Positions 55,623 to 64,000 of a DNA stretch of 64,000 nucleotides are shown here, piece by piece. Positions within the stretch are counted from its first letter, which is position 1. Each line of letters begins with the position of its first letter. A program made the translations under genes and the position numbers. Location of the stretch: positions 3,048,501 through 3,112,500 of the forward strand of contig CP027224.1 of NCBI GenBank assembly GCA_002973635.1, read 5' to 3'. The notes under the pieces are model-generated. The model saw nothing but the letters and a program-made list of their open reading frames with translations, ran no database searches and was not told where the DNA came from. Origin of the DNA: Lysinibacillus sp. B2A1 (lineage in GTDB: Bacteria > Bacillota > Bacilli > Bacillales_A > Planococcaceae).

Positions 55623-57692
55623 ATGTTAGTTGATATAAATTGTCCAGTTGAATTGCTTGAATATCAGCTATATAGAAGTAAAAAAACAGGCAAAGTTTAT
55701 TGTTCATTTAAATTTAATAATATTTCAGAAAAAAGTATAAAAGGTTTTAATGCTACCGTCTATTGTTATGATCAATTTGGTGAGCCAGTAGGGATGGAAT
55801 CAAATAGCTTTGAATATACACAGCAGTTAACGGAATCAATAAAGCCCAACCAGCCTTTTGATAACGATGAAAAAATTCCATTAGATAGTTTTCACCATAC
55901 AAGGAAAATGGATATCGTCATTCATAAAGTCCTATTTAGTGATGAAACTACATGGACTAAAAAGGAAACTGAACTAGAGAATGTAGAACTAAAAGAAATT
56001 AATCACCCCAAGCATTTATCTTATGTAAAAGCACATGAAGGAAATGATGCAAAATACTATTCACAAATAGTAAACGAAAAATGGTTATGTGTATGTGGAC
56101 GTCTTAACTTGGAGGATACGAAAACATGTAAACGATGTAAGAGAGAAAAAGAGCGTGTTCTTTCAATGTATAGGAATGATGAAGCAATAAATGAAAATAT
56201 GACATTATATGAAAAACAGATAGAAGATAATAGACAGGAAGAACTAGTAGAAAAAGAACGTCAACATAAAATATATAAGAAAAAGGTAAAGAAAGTTGCT
56301 AAATATTGCTCAATCTTTATAAGCCTTTTATTGCTTATCAGTATTGCGGTCTATGGTTTTATCACCAAGTTTACATTTTCGTGGGATAATTATCTTTTAT
56401 TAAAAGATAAGCATAACTCTTTAATTGAGGCCGTTAAAATGGAGGATATAAAGAATATAGAATTTTTACTTAAAAACGATGCAAATGTTACTTTTACAAA
56501 TAAAAACGGTGAAAATTCTGTAAGTGAAGCTATAAAATTACCAAATAAAAAAATAGCTATGTCATTAATGAATAAAGAAATAGGAAGTATAAAGGTTGGT
56601 AAAGAAAAAGATACTCTTGCACATATTGCGGTCATAAATAAACAATATAAAATACTAAAAGAGCTTCATCAATTTGGGGTTGATATGAACGCAAAAAATG
56701 AGCAAGGGCACACGGTGCTATATTATGCGATAAAAATAGGAAACAAAGATATAATTGACTATCTTGTTCATGAAATTAGAGTAAATCTACAGGAAGTGGA
56801 CAATGAGGGAAATAGTATAGTGCAAGTAGCCCTATTACATCAATTCAACAATATAGATTTAATAAAGGAATTATTGAACCTAGACCTTGATTTTAATAGA
56901 AAGAATGCAGCGGGTCAAAATACATATGAAACGGCTATTCTTACTCAAAATAAGGATATTGTTCAAATATTTATAGATAAAGGACTGAACCTCAATGGGG
57001 TTGATGAAAATGGAAATAATGCTATCCATATCTTACTTACTCATAAAATAGATAATCTGACTTTCTTGTCTGAGCTAATCAAAAAGGGAACAGATCTAAA
57101 TGGACTAAATAAGCAAGGTCAAACACCTTTATATTTAGCAATATTAAATGGAGATAAAAATACTGTTGAGGTGCTACTTAAAAATAAGGTAAATCTAAAT
57201 AGTGTAAATAGTAATGGGGAGTCAGCAGTGGAGATTGCTGAAAAGCATAACCAATCATTGGTGGAATTATTTGAACGGGGTAAATTTATCATTAAGATCG
57301 ATAAACAAAAAAATGAATTTTTAGTAAATGGGATTGCTTTAGGTTCCTCGAGAAAAGATGTAGTTAATAAGTTAGGAAACCCAGTTAAGAGGAAACAATA
57401 CATAACTGGAGATGGTGAGACAGACTGTAATATTTATTACTTGAAAGATAGCACAGGAAAAGATATAGAGACGCATTATTGTTCTTATATAGGTATAAGC
57501 GATACGATTGAATCTATTTCGTTTGATTTTTATTCTAAACAACAGAATGAAAAATGGTATAAAGATTTAGGAAAACCGTATAGTAATTTTGATGCGCCCT
57601 TATTTTACCTAAAGGGTACTGAACAACTATTGCTTTTAAAACCGAACGAAGAAGTAGGGTTTCTTGGCTATGCAGATGGCAATTTTTATTAA
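55623..57692 (+). CDS. Zinc-ribbon, membrane and ankyrin-repeat protein (689 aa)
   Basis: Order of parts: a beta-rich N-terminal domain (1-120); a zinc ribbon WLCVCGRLNLEDTKTCKRC near 153-172; a charged linker; one membrane helix at about 228-248; six to eight ankyrin-type repeats (about 260-560; for example NEQGHTVLYYAIKIGNKDII and NKQGQTPLYLAILNGDKNTV); and a C-terminal domain with LGSSRKDVVNKLGNPVKRK, an SmpA/DUF4309-like pattern. The ankyrin part should be outside the cell if the N-terminus is inside. Likely a protein-binding scaffold; partner unknown. Confidence 0.8.
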   Translation: MLVDINCPVELLEYQLYRSKKTGKVYCSFKFNNISEKSIKGFNATVYCYDQFGEPVGMESNSFEYTQQLTESIKPNQPFDNDEKIPLDSFHHTRKMDIVIHKVLFSDETTWTKKETELENVELKEINHPKHLSYVKAHEGNDAKYYSQIVNEKWLCVCGRLNLEDTKTCKRCKREKERVLSMYRNDEAINENMTLYEKQIEDNRQEELVEKERQHKIYKKKVKKVAKYCSIFISLLLLISIAVYGFITKFTFSWDNYLLLKDKHNSLIEAVKMEDIKNIEFLLKNDANVTFTNKNGENSVSEAIKLPNKKIAMSLMNKEIGSIKVGKEKDTLAHIAVINKQYKILKELHQFGVDMNAKNEQGHTVLYYAIKIGNKDIIDYLVHEIRVNLQEVDNEGNSIVQVALLHQFNNIDLIKELLNLDLDFNRKNAAGQNTYETAILTQNKDIVQIFIDKGLNLNGVDENGNNAIHILLTHKIDNLTFLSELIKKGTDLNGLNKQGQTPLYLAILNGDKNTVEVLLKNKVNLNSVNSNGESAVEIAEKHNQSLVELFERGKFIIKIDKQKNEFLVNGIALGSSRKDVVNKLGNPVKRKQYITGDGETDCNIYYLKDSTGKDIETHYCSYIGISDTIESISFDFYSKQQNEKWYKDLGKPYSNFDAPLFYLKGTEQLLLLKPNEEVGFLGYADGNFY

Positions 57693-57732
57693 AACTAAAA
57701 AAATTTTATCTGTATAAAATCAGCAAAAAAGT

Positions 57733-57772
57733 AAGCTACTAAGTTTCCATCAAAAACTTAGTAGCTTTTTTT
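57733..57772 (+). terminator. Terminator of the ankyrin operon
   Basis: AAGCTACTAAGTTT pairs with AAACTTAGTAGCTT and is followed by TTTTTT. Confidence 0.88.
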
Positions 57773-57817
57773 GCACCATCCAAGTTAAATCTTCATTGAA
57801 ATAGTATAAATATAATT

Positions 57818-58327
57818 CTATGCCTCAGTATCAGGCGTAAATGTTCGTGTAGCTAATTCGGCATCTAGCATAAAGATAGCATTGGAGTCATTTTCAATAC
57901 GTTCAATTTTACGGATTAGTGTATCGAAAGTTGATTCTTCCTCTACCTGCTCATCAATAAACCATTTTAAGAATGCCATTGTCGCATGCTCACGTTCATC
58001 TAAAGCGATGTCTGACAAATTGTAAATACGACGTGTCACTTCTTTTTCATGAGAAAGCGCAGTTTTGAAGGCATCTAAAATCGATTCGAAATGGTTACCT
58101 GGACTATCAAAGCCCTGGATAGTTGCACGGTAGCCCATATCACTTAGGAAATTATAAAATTTCATAGCATGGAAGCGTTCTTCCTCCGCCTGTACTAAAA
58201 AGAAATTAGCAAAGCCATCATAATCTTGATCTGTACAGTAGGCAGCCATCGCCATATAGGCATGTGCTGAGTAAAATTCAAAATTCATTTGATCATTTAG
58301 TGCTGTGTGTAGTTTTTCAGATAACAT
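57818..58327 (-). CDS. Ferritin
   Basis: Non-haem iron-storage protein. I start at ATG 58327 (MLSEKLHTALNDQMNFEFYS) behind GGGAGG; the open frame extends 24 codons further without a ribosome binding site. The 169-residue four-helix protein has ferroxidase ligands in MNFEFYSAHAYMAMA (Glu), QAEEERFHAMKF (Glu and His) and SHEKEVTRRIYNL, with FIDEQVEEESTF in helix D. It matches FtnA-type bacterial ferritins lacking haem. Monocistronic, leftward. Confidence 0.94.
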   Translation of the reverse strand: MLSEKLHTALNDQMNFEFYSAHAYMAMAAYCTDQDYDGFANFFLVQAEEERFHAMKFYNFLSDMGYRATIQGFDSPGNHFESILDAFKTALSHEKEVTRRIYNLSDIALDEREHATMAFLKWFIDEQVEEESTFDTLIRKIERIENDSNAIFMLDAELATRTFTPDTEA

Positions 58328-58506
58328 AAAAGTTCCTCCCTTTGCAGTAAATACCTTCTGCTCTCTTCTAGTATACAGCGAAGAGAGGCAGACATACAAA
58401 AATTTAATTTTTCGCCGTAAATCCTACAAAACTTAATTGATATTAGTTCTCAATTAGCATTTTTAATCAAATTCATTTTGAAATACTGATGCTGTATATA
58501 ATGGAT

Positions 58507-58680
58507 ATAAAAAATCGCCCAGAATATTTCGAGGGCACTGAAAAAGTCGATTTGCCACAAAAATTGTGATGCAAATCGACTTTTTTAAGTTTTCAAATCC
58601 AACAAAAGACAAAATTCTAATATAAAAAAGTGAATTTCTTTAGTTTTTCAGTGCCCTCGAATATTTCTAGGCAATTTTTT
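58507..58680. mobile_element. MITE-like palindromic element
   Basis: Long terminal inverted repeats of about 37 bases (58508-58545 and 58642-58680) share the perfect core CGAGGGCACTGAAAAA. They enclose a second hairpin (AAGTCGATTTG ... CAAATCGACTT) and an AT-rich centre without a gene. GGGCACTGAAAAA ends resemble those of IS1182-type elements, so this may be a non-autonomous derivative. It may also act as a terminator of the leftward TerC gene. Confidence 0.65.
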
Positions 58681-58689
58681 CAAAGTATA

Positions 58690-59451
58690 TTAATTTGTAT
58701 TTTTCTTTTGATTTTTGACACCCACTAAATAACCACCAAGGGCGATACCTACTAACACAATCCAGAAAGTCACTTTCCATAAAGTGGAGTGAGGGAATTC
58801 GTGTGGAATTACACCTAGTTTTTCGTGAGCTAATGTTAATACTGCTAACTTTACACCAACCCATCCAACAATTAGGAAGGCAGCTGTTTCAAGAGATGGG
58901 AATTTATCGAGCACACGTACAAACCAACGTGCTGCAAATCGCATCATTATAACACCGATAATTCCTCCCAGGAACATGACTGCAAATTGACCTGCATTAA
59001 TCCCGCCAATATCAAAATCACCGATATGTGGTAACGTTACTGCAATAGCAACTGCTGCTAAAATTGAATCTACTGCAAAGGCGATGTCAGCTAACTCTAC
59101 TTTCACTACTGTCATCCAGAAGCCAGATTTCTTTTTAGGCTCCTCAATTTCTTCTGGATTTTCTGAGGCTTTCCGAGAATCATAAATATGCTTGATAGAC
59201 ATGAATAATAAATAGGCAGCACCTATAGCTTGAATTTGCCAGAAATTAACGAGTGTTGTGATCAGGAATAGGGCGGCGAAGCGGAAAATAAATGCACCCA
59301 CTAAACCATATAATAATGCTTTTTGTTGCTGAGCCTTTGGTAAATGTTTGACCATCACAGCCATCACGACAGCGTTATCAGCAGCTAATAAACCCTCTAG
59401 TACAATTAATACAACGAGTACCCATGCGTATTCTAATAAAATTGCCTCCAA
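58690..59451 (-). CDS. TerC-family membrane protein, probable Mn2+ exporter
   Basis: The start is TTG behind AAGGAGG. The 253-residue protein has about seven membrane segments. It has the metal-site motifs LEGLLAADNAVVMAVMVKHL and VELADIAFAVDSILAAVAIA characteristic of TerC/YkoY/YceF proteins. In B. subtilis YkoY (MeeF) and YceF (MeeY) help export manganese and metallate secreted proteins. The yybP-ykoY riboswitch upstream supports a Mn2+ role here. The C-terminus ends in a basic tail. Confidence 0.92.
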   Translation of the reverse strand: MEAILLEYAWVLVVLIVLEGLLAADNAVVMAVMVKHLPKAQQQKALLYGLVGAFIFRFAALFLITTLVNFWQIQAIGAAYLLFMSIKHIYDSRKASENPEEIEEPKKKSGFWMTVVKVELADIAFAVDSILAAVAIAVTLPHIGDFDIGGINAGQFAVMFLGGIIGVIMMRFAARWFVRVLDKFPSLETAAFLIVGWVGVKLAVLTLAHEKLGVIPHEFPHSTLWKVTFWIVLVGIALGGYLVGVKNQKKNTN

Positions 59452-59526
59452 ATTTGTTTCCTCCTTTAATCTTTTAATAGAAGTGAATAACTGCTTTTAA
59501 CTTAGTCTTCCCCTATTTTAGGCAAA

Positions 59527-59716
59527 AGAAAAAGACCTATGCCTAAAAAATAGGCAAAGGTCTTGCTAAGCGATTAACTGTATGTATACAGAAAAAATAT
59601 CTTATCATTTAAGATATGCCTTCACACCCGATGGTCAATAACCATGTAATGACGAATGTGAAATCAGATGGATTACTCACATCTGCTAGCTACTCCCCTT
59701 TGACAATAATGTCAAA
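59527..59716 (-). promoter_or_regulatory. yybP-ykoY manganese riboswitch
   Basis: On the minus strand the leader begins TCAAAGGGGAGTAGC, the conserved 5' core, passes through TGACCATCGGGTGTGAAGGC and reaches AGCAAGACCTTTGCC. It ends in a terminator, AAGACCTTTGCCTA with GGCATAGGTCTT and T's. Mn2+ binding should favour readthrough into the TerC gene 75 bases downstream. Confidence 0.88.
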
Positions 59717-59801
59717 AGCTATTCAATTCTTTATATATGAATTATAACACTTTAAAAAATAAATGCAAATAGAAATATGAAAATATGGCGAAAAAATACT
59801 T

Positions 59802-59829
59802 TTGGAATGGTTTCAACAAGTGGTACTAT
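59802..59829 (+). promoter_or_regulatory. Putative promoter of the ABC exporter
   Basis: TTGGAA and TACTAT are separated by 16 bases, about 40 bases before the gene. Moderate match. Confidence 0.4.
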
Positions 59830-59871
59830 TGGAGATAAGTGAAAAAATTTAGCAGCTAGAGAGGGGAACTT

Positions 59872-61632
59872 ATGTATAAAAAGTTTTTTTCATATTACAA
59901 ACCACATAAACGACTGTTTGTCATCGATTTTTCGAGTGCAATTATTGTAGCAATTCTAGAACTTGCATTTCCATTAGCAGTACAATGGTTTATCGATGAG
60001 CTTTTACCTACGGGTGACTGGGGCATGATTGTCAAAATTAGTGTATTATTACTGCTTGTTTATGCTTTGAGCACAGTTCTTAACTTTATCGTCAATTATT
60101 TAGGGCATAAACTAGGCATTAACATTGAAACAGATATGCGGAAAGAGCTCTTTACACATGTTCAACGACAATCATTTCGATTTTTTGATAATACAAAAAC
60201 AGGTCATATCATGAGTCGTATCACAAATGATTTATTTGATATTGGGGAGTTTGCACATCATGGGCCAGAGGATTTATTTATTGCAATAATGACGTTTGTT
60301 GGTGCCTTTGCTATTATGTTTAATGTTAATCCAACACTGGCGTTAATTGCAGCGATTATGGTGCCATTTTTAACATGGCTAGTAACATTTAGTAATGTAA
60401 AAATGAATAACGCATGGAAAACCATGTATGGAAAAATCGCTGATGTCAATGGGCGTGTAGAGGATAGCGTATCTGGTGTACGTGTTGTTAAGTCCTTTAC
60501 AAATGAAGCCTTTGAAATTGAACGATTTCAAGAGCAAAATGGCTTTTTCCGCGCTGCCAAATTGTATGCCTATAAAATTATGGCAGGGACTCACTCTAGT
60601 ATTTATATGATGACACGCTTATTAACCTTAATTGTACTGGTTGTTGGGGCATGGCTAAGCTTTAATGGGAAGCTTTCTTATGGAGAACTAGTAAGCTTTG
60701 TTTTATATACAAATGTTCTTATTAAGCCTATTGATAAAATTAGCGCATTATTAGAGCTGTATCCGAAGGGAATGGCAGGTTTTAAACGTTTCCGTGAGTT
60801 AATTGAGCAAGACCCTGAAATTCAAGATCGTGATGGAGCCAAAAACGTTACGCACCTTTATGGAGATATTTCATTTAATAATGTTCATTTTAATTATGAT
60901 ACTTCAAAAACTGTGTTATCAGATATTTCATTTGATATACAGGCTGGACAAACGATTGCCTTTGTTGGTCCATCTGGTGCAGGTAAAACGACAATTTGTT
61001 CCTTAATTCCGAGATTTTATGATGTAAGCAGTGGAGCTATTACAATTGATGGTGTAGATATACGAAATATGACACAATCTTCACTTCGTTCACAAATTGG
61101 GATTGTTCAGCAGGATGTTTTCTTATTCACTGGAACGATTCGTGAAAATATTGCCTATGGAAAATTAGGAGCTAATGAGGAAGAAATTCAAGAGGCAGCT
61201 AGAAAAGCACATTTAGAGAATTTTATAGCAGAGTTGCCAGATGGATATGAAACACAGATTGGGGAGCGGGGTATGAAGCTTTCTGGTGGCCAAAAGCAAC
61301 GAATTGCCATTGCACGAATGTTCCTTAAAAACCCACCAATTCTAATTTTAGATGAAGCAACCTCTGCCTTAGATACGGAAACAGAAATGATTATCCAGCA
61401 ATCATTAACAGAGCTTGCTGAAAATCGAACAACCCTTGTGATTGCCCATCGATTAGCAACTATCCGCAATGCTGATCGTGTTCTTGTTGTTACACCAAAT
61501 GGCATCGAAGAGGATGGTACTTACGATGAGCTAGTTGCGCAAAATGGAATATTTGCTAAGCTACACCATATTCAATTTCGTAAAGGCCAAGGTGAATTAT
61601 CTATACAACAATATGTGGAAGTAAACACATAA
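59872..61632 (+). CDS. MsbA/Sav1866-type ABC exporter
   Basis: Half-size ABC exporter of 586 residues with fused domains that works as a dimer. Residues 15-305 hold six membrane helices with the conserved FFDNTKTGHIMSRITND coupling region. The ATPase has Walker A GPSGAGKTTI (about 364), the Q-loop IVQQDVFLF, signature LSGGQKQRIAIARMFL, Walker B ILILDEATSALD and the switch His in VIAHRLATI. GAGAGGGG lies before the ATG. Single gene; the substrate (lipid, drug or peptide) cannot be told. Confidence 0.93.
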   Translation: MYKKFFSYYKPHKRLFVIDFSSAIIVAILELAFPLAVQWFIDELLPTGDWGMIVKISVLLLLVYALSTVLNFIVNYLGHKLGINIETDMRKELFTHVQRQSFRFFDNTKTGHIMSRITNDLFDIGEFAHHGPEDLFIAIMTFVGAFAIMFNVNPTLALIAAIMVPFLTWLVTFSNVKMNNAWKTMYGKIADVNGRVEDSVSGVRVVKSFTNEAFEIERFQEQNGFFRAAKLYAYKIMAGTHSSIYMMTRLLTLIVLVVGAWLSFNGKLSYGELVSFVLYTNVLIKPIDKISALLELYPKGMAGFKRFRELIEQDPEIQDRDGAKNVTHLYGDISFNNVHFNYDTSKTVLSDISFDIQAGQTIAFVGPSGAGKTTICSLIPRFYDVSSGAITIDGVDIRNMTQSSLRSQIGIVQQDVFLFTGTIRENIAYGKLGANEEEIQEAARKAHLENFIAELPDGYETQIGERGMKLSGGQKQRIAIARMFLKNPPILILDEATSALDTETEMIIQQSLTELAENRTTLVIAHRLATIRNADRVLVVTPNGIEEDGTYDELVAQNGIFAKLHHIQFRKGQGELSIQQYVEVNT

Positions 61633-61642
61633 ATAAAAAATA

Positions 61643-61685
61643 AAATCTCCCCTTATTAGTAACTAAACTAGGGGAGATTTATTTG
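61643..61685. terminator. Terminator between convergent genes
   Basis: AAATCTCCCC pairs with GGGGAGATTT. A and T runs flank it on both sides, so it can serve both the exporter and gerA. Confidence 0.85.
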
Positions 61686-61720
61686 TTTTTATCCATTTTT
61701 CACGAAAAGGCATACGTAAA

Positions 61721-63199
61721 CTACTGGAAACTTTTCTTTTTTTTCTTTTGCTTATTCAAAGAAGTTCGTGTGTAATCTTGTGGAGCCAATGCTTTATTCC
61801 GTTCTGTATAGCCTTTTGGTGAAAGTCGGAAGATGGATTTTTTAATGGTAGACCAATTTAAATCTGTGGCAAGATTCATGTAAGAATAACCATAGATTCG
61901 AATGTTACATAAGTACAAAAGTGTCGCGTATAGAGAGACGAAAAATCCAAATAAACCTAAAAAGCCACTTGCGAGAATAAAAACAATGCGTAATAAGCTA
62001 ATTGTTGTGACTAGAGATTGGTTCACTAATGTAAATGAAGCAATTGTAGAGATGGCAATGATCACGATCATTTCTGGACTTGTTACACCAGCACGAATGG
62101 CTGCATCCCCAATAATTAAACCACCTACAACACTTATCGTTCCTCCAATAACAGAGGGAAGCCGTAAACCAGCTTCACGGAATAATTCGAACATTAGTAG
62201 CATCAGTAGCATTTCTAGTGAAGAGGGGAGCGGGAGCCCTGTTTTCGCTTGGACAACTGTTGCTAAAAGCTGCAATGGTAGCTGGTTTTGATGGTAGGTT
62301 GTCAGGGCTAACCAAAATGCTGGTAACAATAAGCCAATTAAAATACCGGATATCCTTAATAAACGTTCAACAGAACTAAAGATAATAGGGTATTCATTAT
62401 CTTCAGCTGATTTTAATAATAGGAATAAATTCACAGGTGTGATAACAGCATATGCTACACCATCAACGAATATAAGAAAACGCCCCCTGATTAATGCTTG
62501 TATGGCATAATCAGGACGTCCAGTATAATCGAATTTTGGGAAAAGCTTAGAGTTTTTATTAATACGTTCCATTAATAAATCCCCACTGAACACTATATCT
62601 GTATCAACAGATGCCAATTGCTTCTTAATGCCATGTAAAATATCCATATCGACAATATCATCAAAATAAAGAATGGCAACAGTCGTTTTCGAGCGTTTTC
62701 CTAGCTCTACTTTTTCGACACAAAAAGAATTAGTCGGTAATCGTTTTCGCAAAAGAGCTATGTTGACACGTATATCCTCAATAAAATTATCTCGGGGTCC
62801 CTTTACAAGAACCTCCATTCTCGTTTCCTCAGGATTTCGATTAGGCTTTTTCGCAATATTACTTGCATATAACAATTCCTCTTCCTCAAAATAAAGCAGA
62901 AGAAACCCTGTATAGACAAATGTAATGGCCTCCTCTTTGCCCTTAACTTTTTGCAGTGTAGGGACATGGAGTTCCTTTTCAATATTATCTTCCAGCGGAG
63001 CATCTGTTAAATGGTCAAAGAGATACTGAACGCGCTTTATAATGACTTCATTCAGTAGCTGCTGGTCAATCATCGAATCACAGGTAACGAAATGTACTTT
63101 CTGCTGATTAAATGTATATTCTTGAAACTGAATATCTGCAGATTTTTGAAATAATTTTTTTAAGGTGCTCAGGTCTATAGCCTTCTCCTGCTGAGGCAT
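61721..63199 (-). CDS. Spore germination protein GerA family (A subunit)
   Basis: A subunit of a germinant receptor in the spore inner membrane. At 492 residues it is normal length. The soluble N-terminal half (1-245) has IKRVQYLFDHL, VLVKGPRDNFIEDIRVNIAL LRKRL and DYTGRPDYAIQALIRGRFLI FVDG. About five membrane helices follow, with LPSSLEMLLMLLMFELFREA GLRLP. The basic tail ends TSLNKQKKKKKSFQ. Its ATG overlaps the gerB stop (TAATG), so it is translationally coupled downstream of the permease gene. Confidence 0.93.
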   Translation of the reverse strand: MPQQEKAIDLSTLKKLFQKSADIQFQEYTFNQQKVHFVTCDSMIDQQLLNEVIIKRVQYLFDHLTDAPLEDNIEKELHVPTLQKVKGKEEAITFVYTGFLLLYFEEEELLYASNIAKKPNRNPEETRMEVLVKGPRDNFIEDIRVNIALLRKRLPTNSFCVEKVELGKRSKTTVAILYFDDIVDMDILHGIKKQLASVDTDIVFSGDLLMERINKNSKLFPKFDYTGRPDYAIQALIRGRFLIFVDGVAYAVITPVNLFLLLKSAEDNEYPIIFSSVERLLRISGILIGLLLPAFWLALTTYHQNQLPLQLLATVVQAKTGLPLPSSLEMLLMLLMFELFREAGLRLPSVIGGTISVVGGLIIGDAAIRAGVTSPEMIVIIAISTIASFTLVNQSLVTTISLLRIVFILASGFLGLFGFFVSLYATLLYLCNIRIYGYSYMNLATDLNWSTIKKSIFRLSPKGYTERNKALAPQDYTRTSLNKQKKKKKSFQ

Positions 63200-64000
63200 T
63201 ATGATTCACCACTTTCCATTTCTTGTTTGTCAGACTTCCCCTTTTTTGAGGATTTATCTGAAAAGAATGCTGCTAGGACGAGAAGAACAGAGATTGCAAA
63301 AAAGAAAATAACAGTAGCTGTTAATATATAGTTCCCTTTCACCTTTAAAAATATGTTTTCATTCAAAATAATTAATGGTAAACAAATAAAGAAAAATGGT
63401 GGAGCAAGCATTTTCCATATTTGCTTTGGATCGCTAGTCATTTTTAATAAATCAGCCACTACATATAAGAGGAAACTCACTCTTATAAATGTTCCAGTAA
63501 GCCATTGATAGATTGAGAAAAAGTCTAAATGCTCTATATAGCGACCGATGGAAACTAAGCCCCATTCCTCATAAGCAGGGTATCTTTGTTTAGCAGCTTC
63601 CACCGGGCCGAATTCTGTAATTGCGCCAATAAGAGGTCCTAAAGTAAGCCCCATTAAAATGAAAAGCATGATGCCAAAATGATACCAGCGGATGCGTTCT
63701 TTATATTGATGCTGTAGAAATAACAACATCAATAACTCAATAAATCCTGAAGTAGGATAAATCATTCCCTTTAGAACAGGTGAAAAGCCATGCTCAAAAA
63801 GGGGAAGTAATAAATGGTATTCCTTCACCTGTATATTCGTAAATGCTACAAAAAAACCAAAGACAACTACCCCAAACAATACAAAAACATTTAAAATAAC
63901 GATTGTTTGTAGACTTGTTGTGACAAGTAAAATACAAAGAATCGTATAAATAAACAACAAAATGATGACTGGAGTTTGCGGTAAAAATGTAGTGTTCACC
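63199..64000 (-). CDS. GerAB-type germination permease (partial)
   Basis: B subunit of the germinant receptor, an APC-fold membrane protein. The frame stays open to the right edge; the GTG at 63999 lies inside the protein, and the family's usual length of about 360 residues means about 90-100 N-terminal residues are missing. Visible features are seven or so membrane helices, PLFEHGFSPVLKGMIYPTSG, GPLIGAITEFGPVEAAKQRYP and RYIEHLDFFSIYQWLTGTFIR, typical of GerAB. Its position upstream of gerA reverses the common A-B-C order. Confidence 0.88.
   Translation of the reverse strand, partial: VNTTFLPQTPVIILLFIYTILCILLVTTSLQTIVILNVFVLFGVVVFGFFVAFTNIQVKEYHLLLPLFEHGFSPVLKGMIYPTSGFIELLMLLFLQHQYKERIRWYHFGIMLFILMGLTLGPLIGAITEFGPVEAAKQRYPAYEEWGLVSIGRYIEHLDFFSIYQWLTGTFIRVSFLLYVVADLLKMTSDPKQIWKMLAPPFFFICLPLIILNENIFLKVKGNYILTATVIFFFAISVLLVLAAFFSDKSSKKGKSDKQEMESGES

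Overview
The window is AT-rich (low G+C) DNA from a spore-forming Firmicute, most likely Lysinibacillus or a close relative. The evidence is a gerA/gerB germinant-receptor pair, T-box leaders on serS and ilvB, a yybP-ykoY (Mn2+) riboswitch, Bacillus-style ribosome binding sites with many TTG/GTG starts, and a Bacillus-type ilv-leu operon. The genus is inferred from gene content and repeat style; no search was run. I saw no tRNA, rRNA, CRISPR array or prophage.

Region 1 (1-17 kb) is an accessory zone around serS. It opens with an ECF sigma factor fused in frame to a long YcdB/YcdC-like domain. Small orphan genes follow, separated by several classes of short dispersed repeat. A fragment of pdxT sits just upstream of the serS T-box, so the usual pdxS-pdxT-serS neighbourhood has been broken. 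Next come a LytTR response regulator and a short AgrC-like kinase, divergent from an ABC transporter (one ATPase, two permeases), then a CPBP protease. This resembles a peptide-signalling or immunity locus, but no AgrB, AgrD or bacteriocin gene is visible.

Region 2 (17-25 kb) is unusually rich in broken genes: a frameshifted 337-codon gene, two damaged GNAT acetyltransferases, a YwqG (DUF1963) remnant and a LuxR-type remnant. Intact cupin, Nudix, metI-metC and mscL genes lie among them. Repeats containing mini-hairpins with changing stems and a near-constant loop flank it.

Region 3 (25-32.6 kb) holds a lysozyme-like gene split by a complete group II intron that encodes a reverse transcriptase/maturase. 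Then come a YeaQ-type membrane protein, pncA, a 35-residue ORF, and an alanine-racemase-fold enzyme overlapping a sugar-lactone oxidase gene.

Region 4 (32.6-43.4 kb) is ilvD-ilvB-ilvH-ilvC-leuA-leuB-leuC-leuD, the whole valine/leucine pathway plus most of isoleucine synthesis. A perfect cre site lies upstream of the ilvD promoter, a T-box lies between ilvD and ilvB, and a hairpin lies between leuA and leuB.

Region 5 (43.4-53.3 kb) has a 21-bp minisatellite, ribokinase, a dynamin-like GTPase, RtcB, and a LacI-type regulator followed by twin operators and an aldehyde dehydrogenase / MBL lactonase / iron alcohol dehydrogenase operon. That trio matches the enzyme set of the Agrobacterium attKLM (blc) gamma-butyrolactone pathway. 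An ORF-less group IIC intron sits directly after the operon terminator.

Region 6 (53.3-64 kb) has an ECF sigma/anti-sigma pair, a small membrane protein, a zinc-ribbon/membrane/ankyrin protein, ferritin, a palindromic MITE-like element, a TerC-family protein under a Mn2+ riboswitch, an MsbA-type ABC exporter, and gerA with partial gerB at the right edge.
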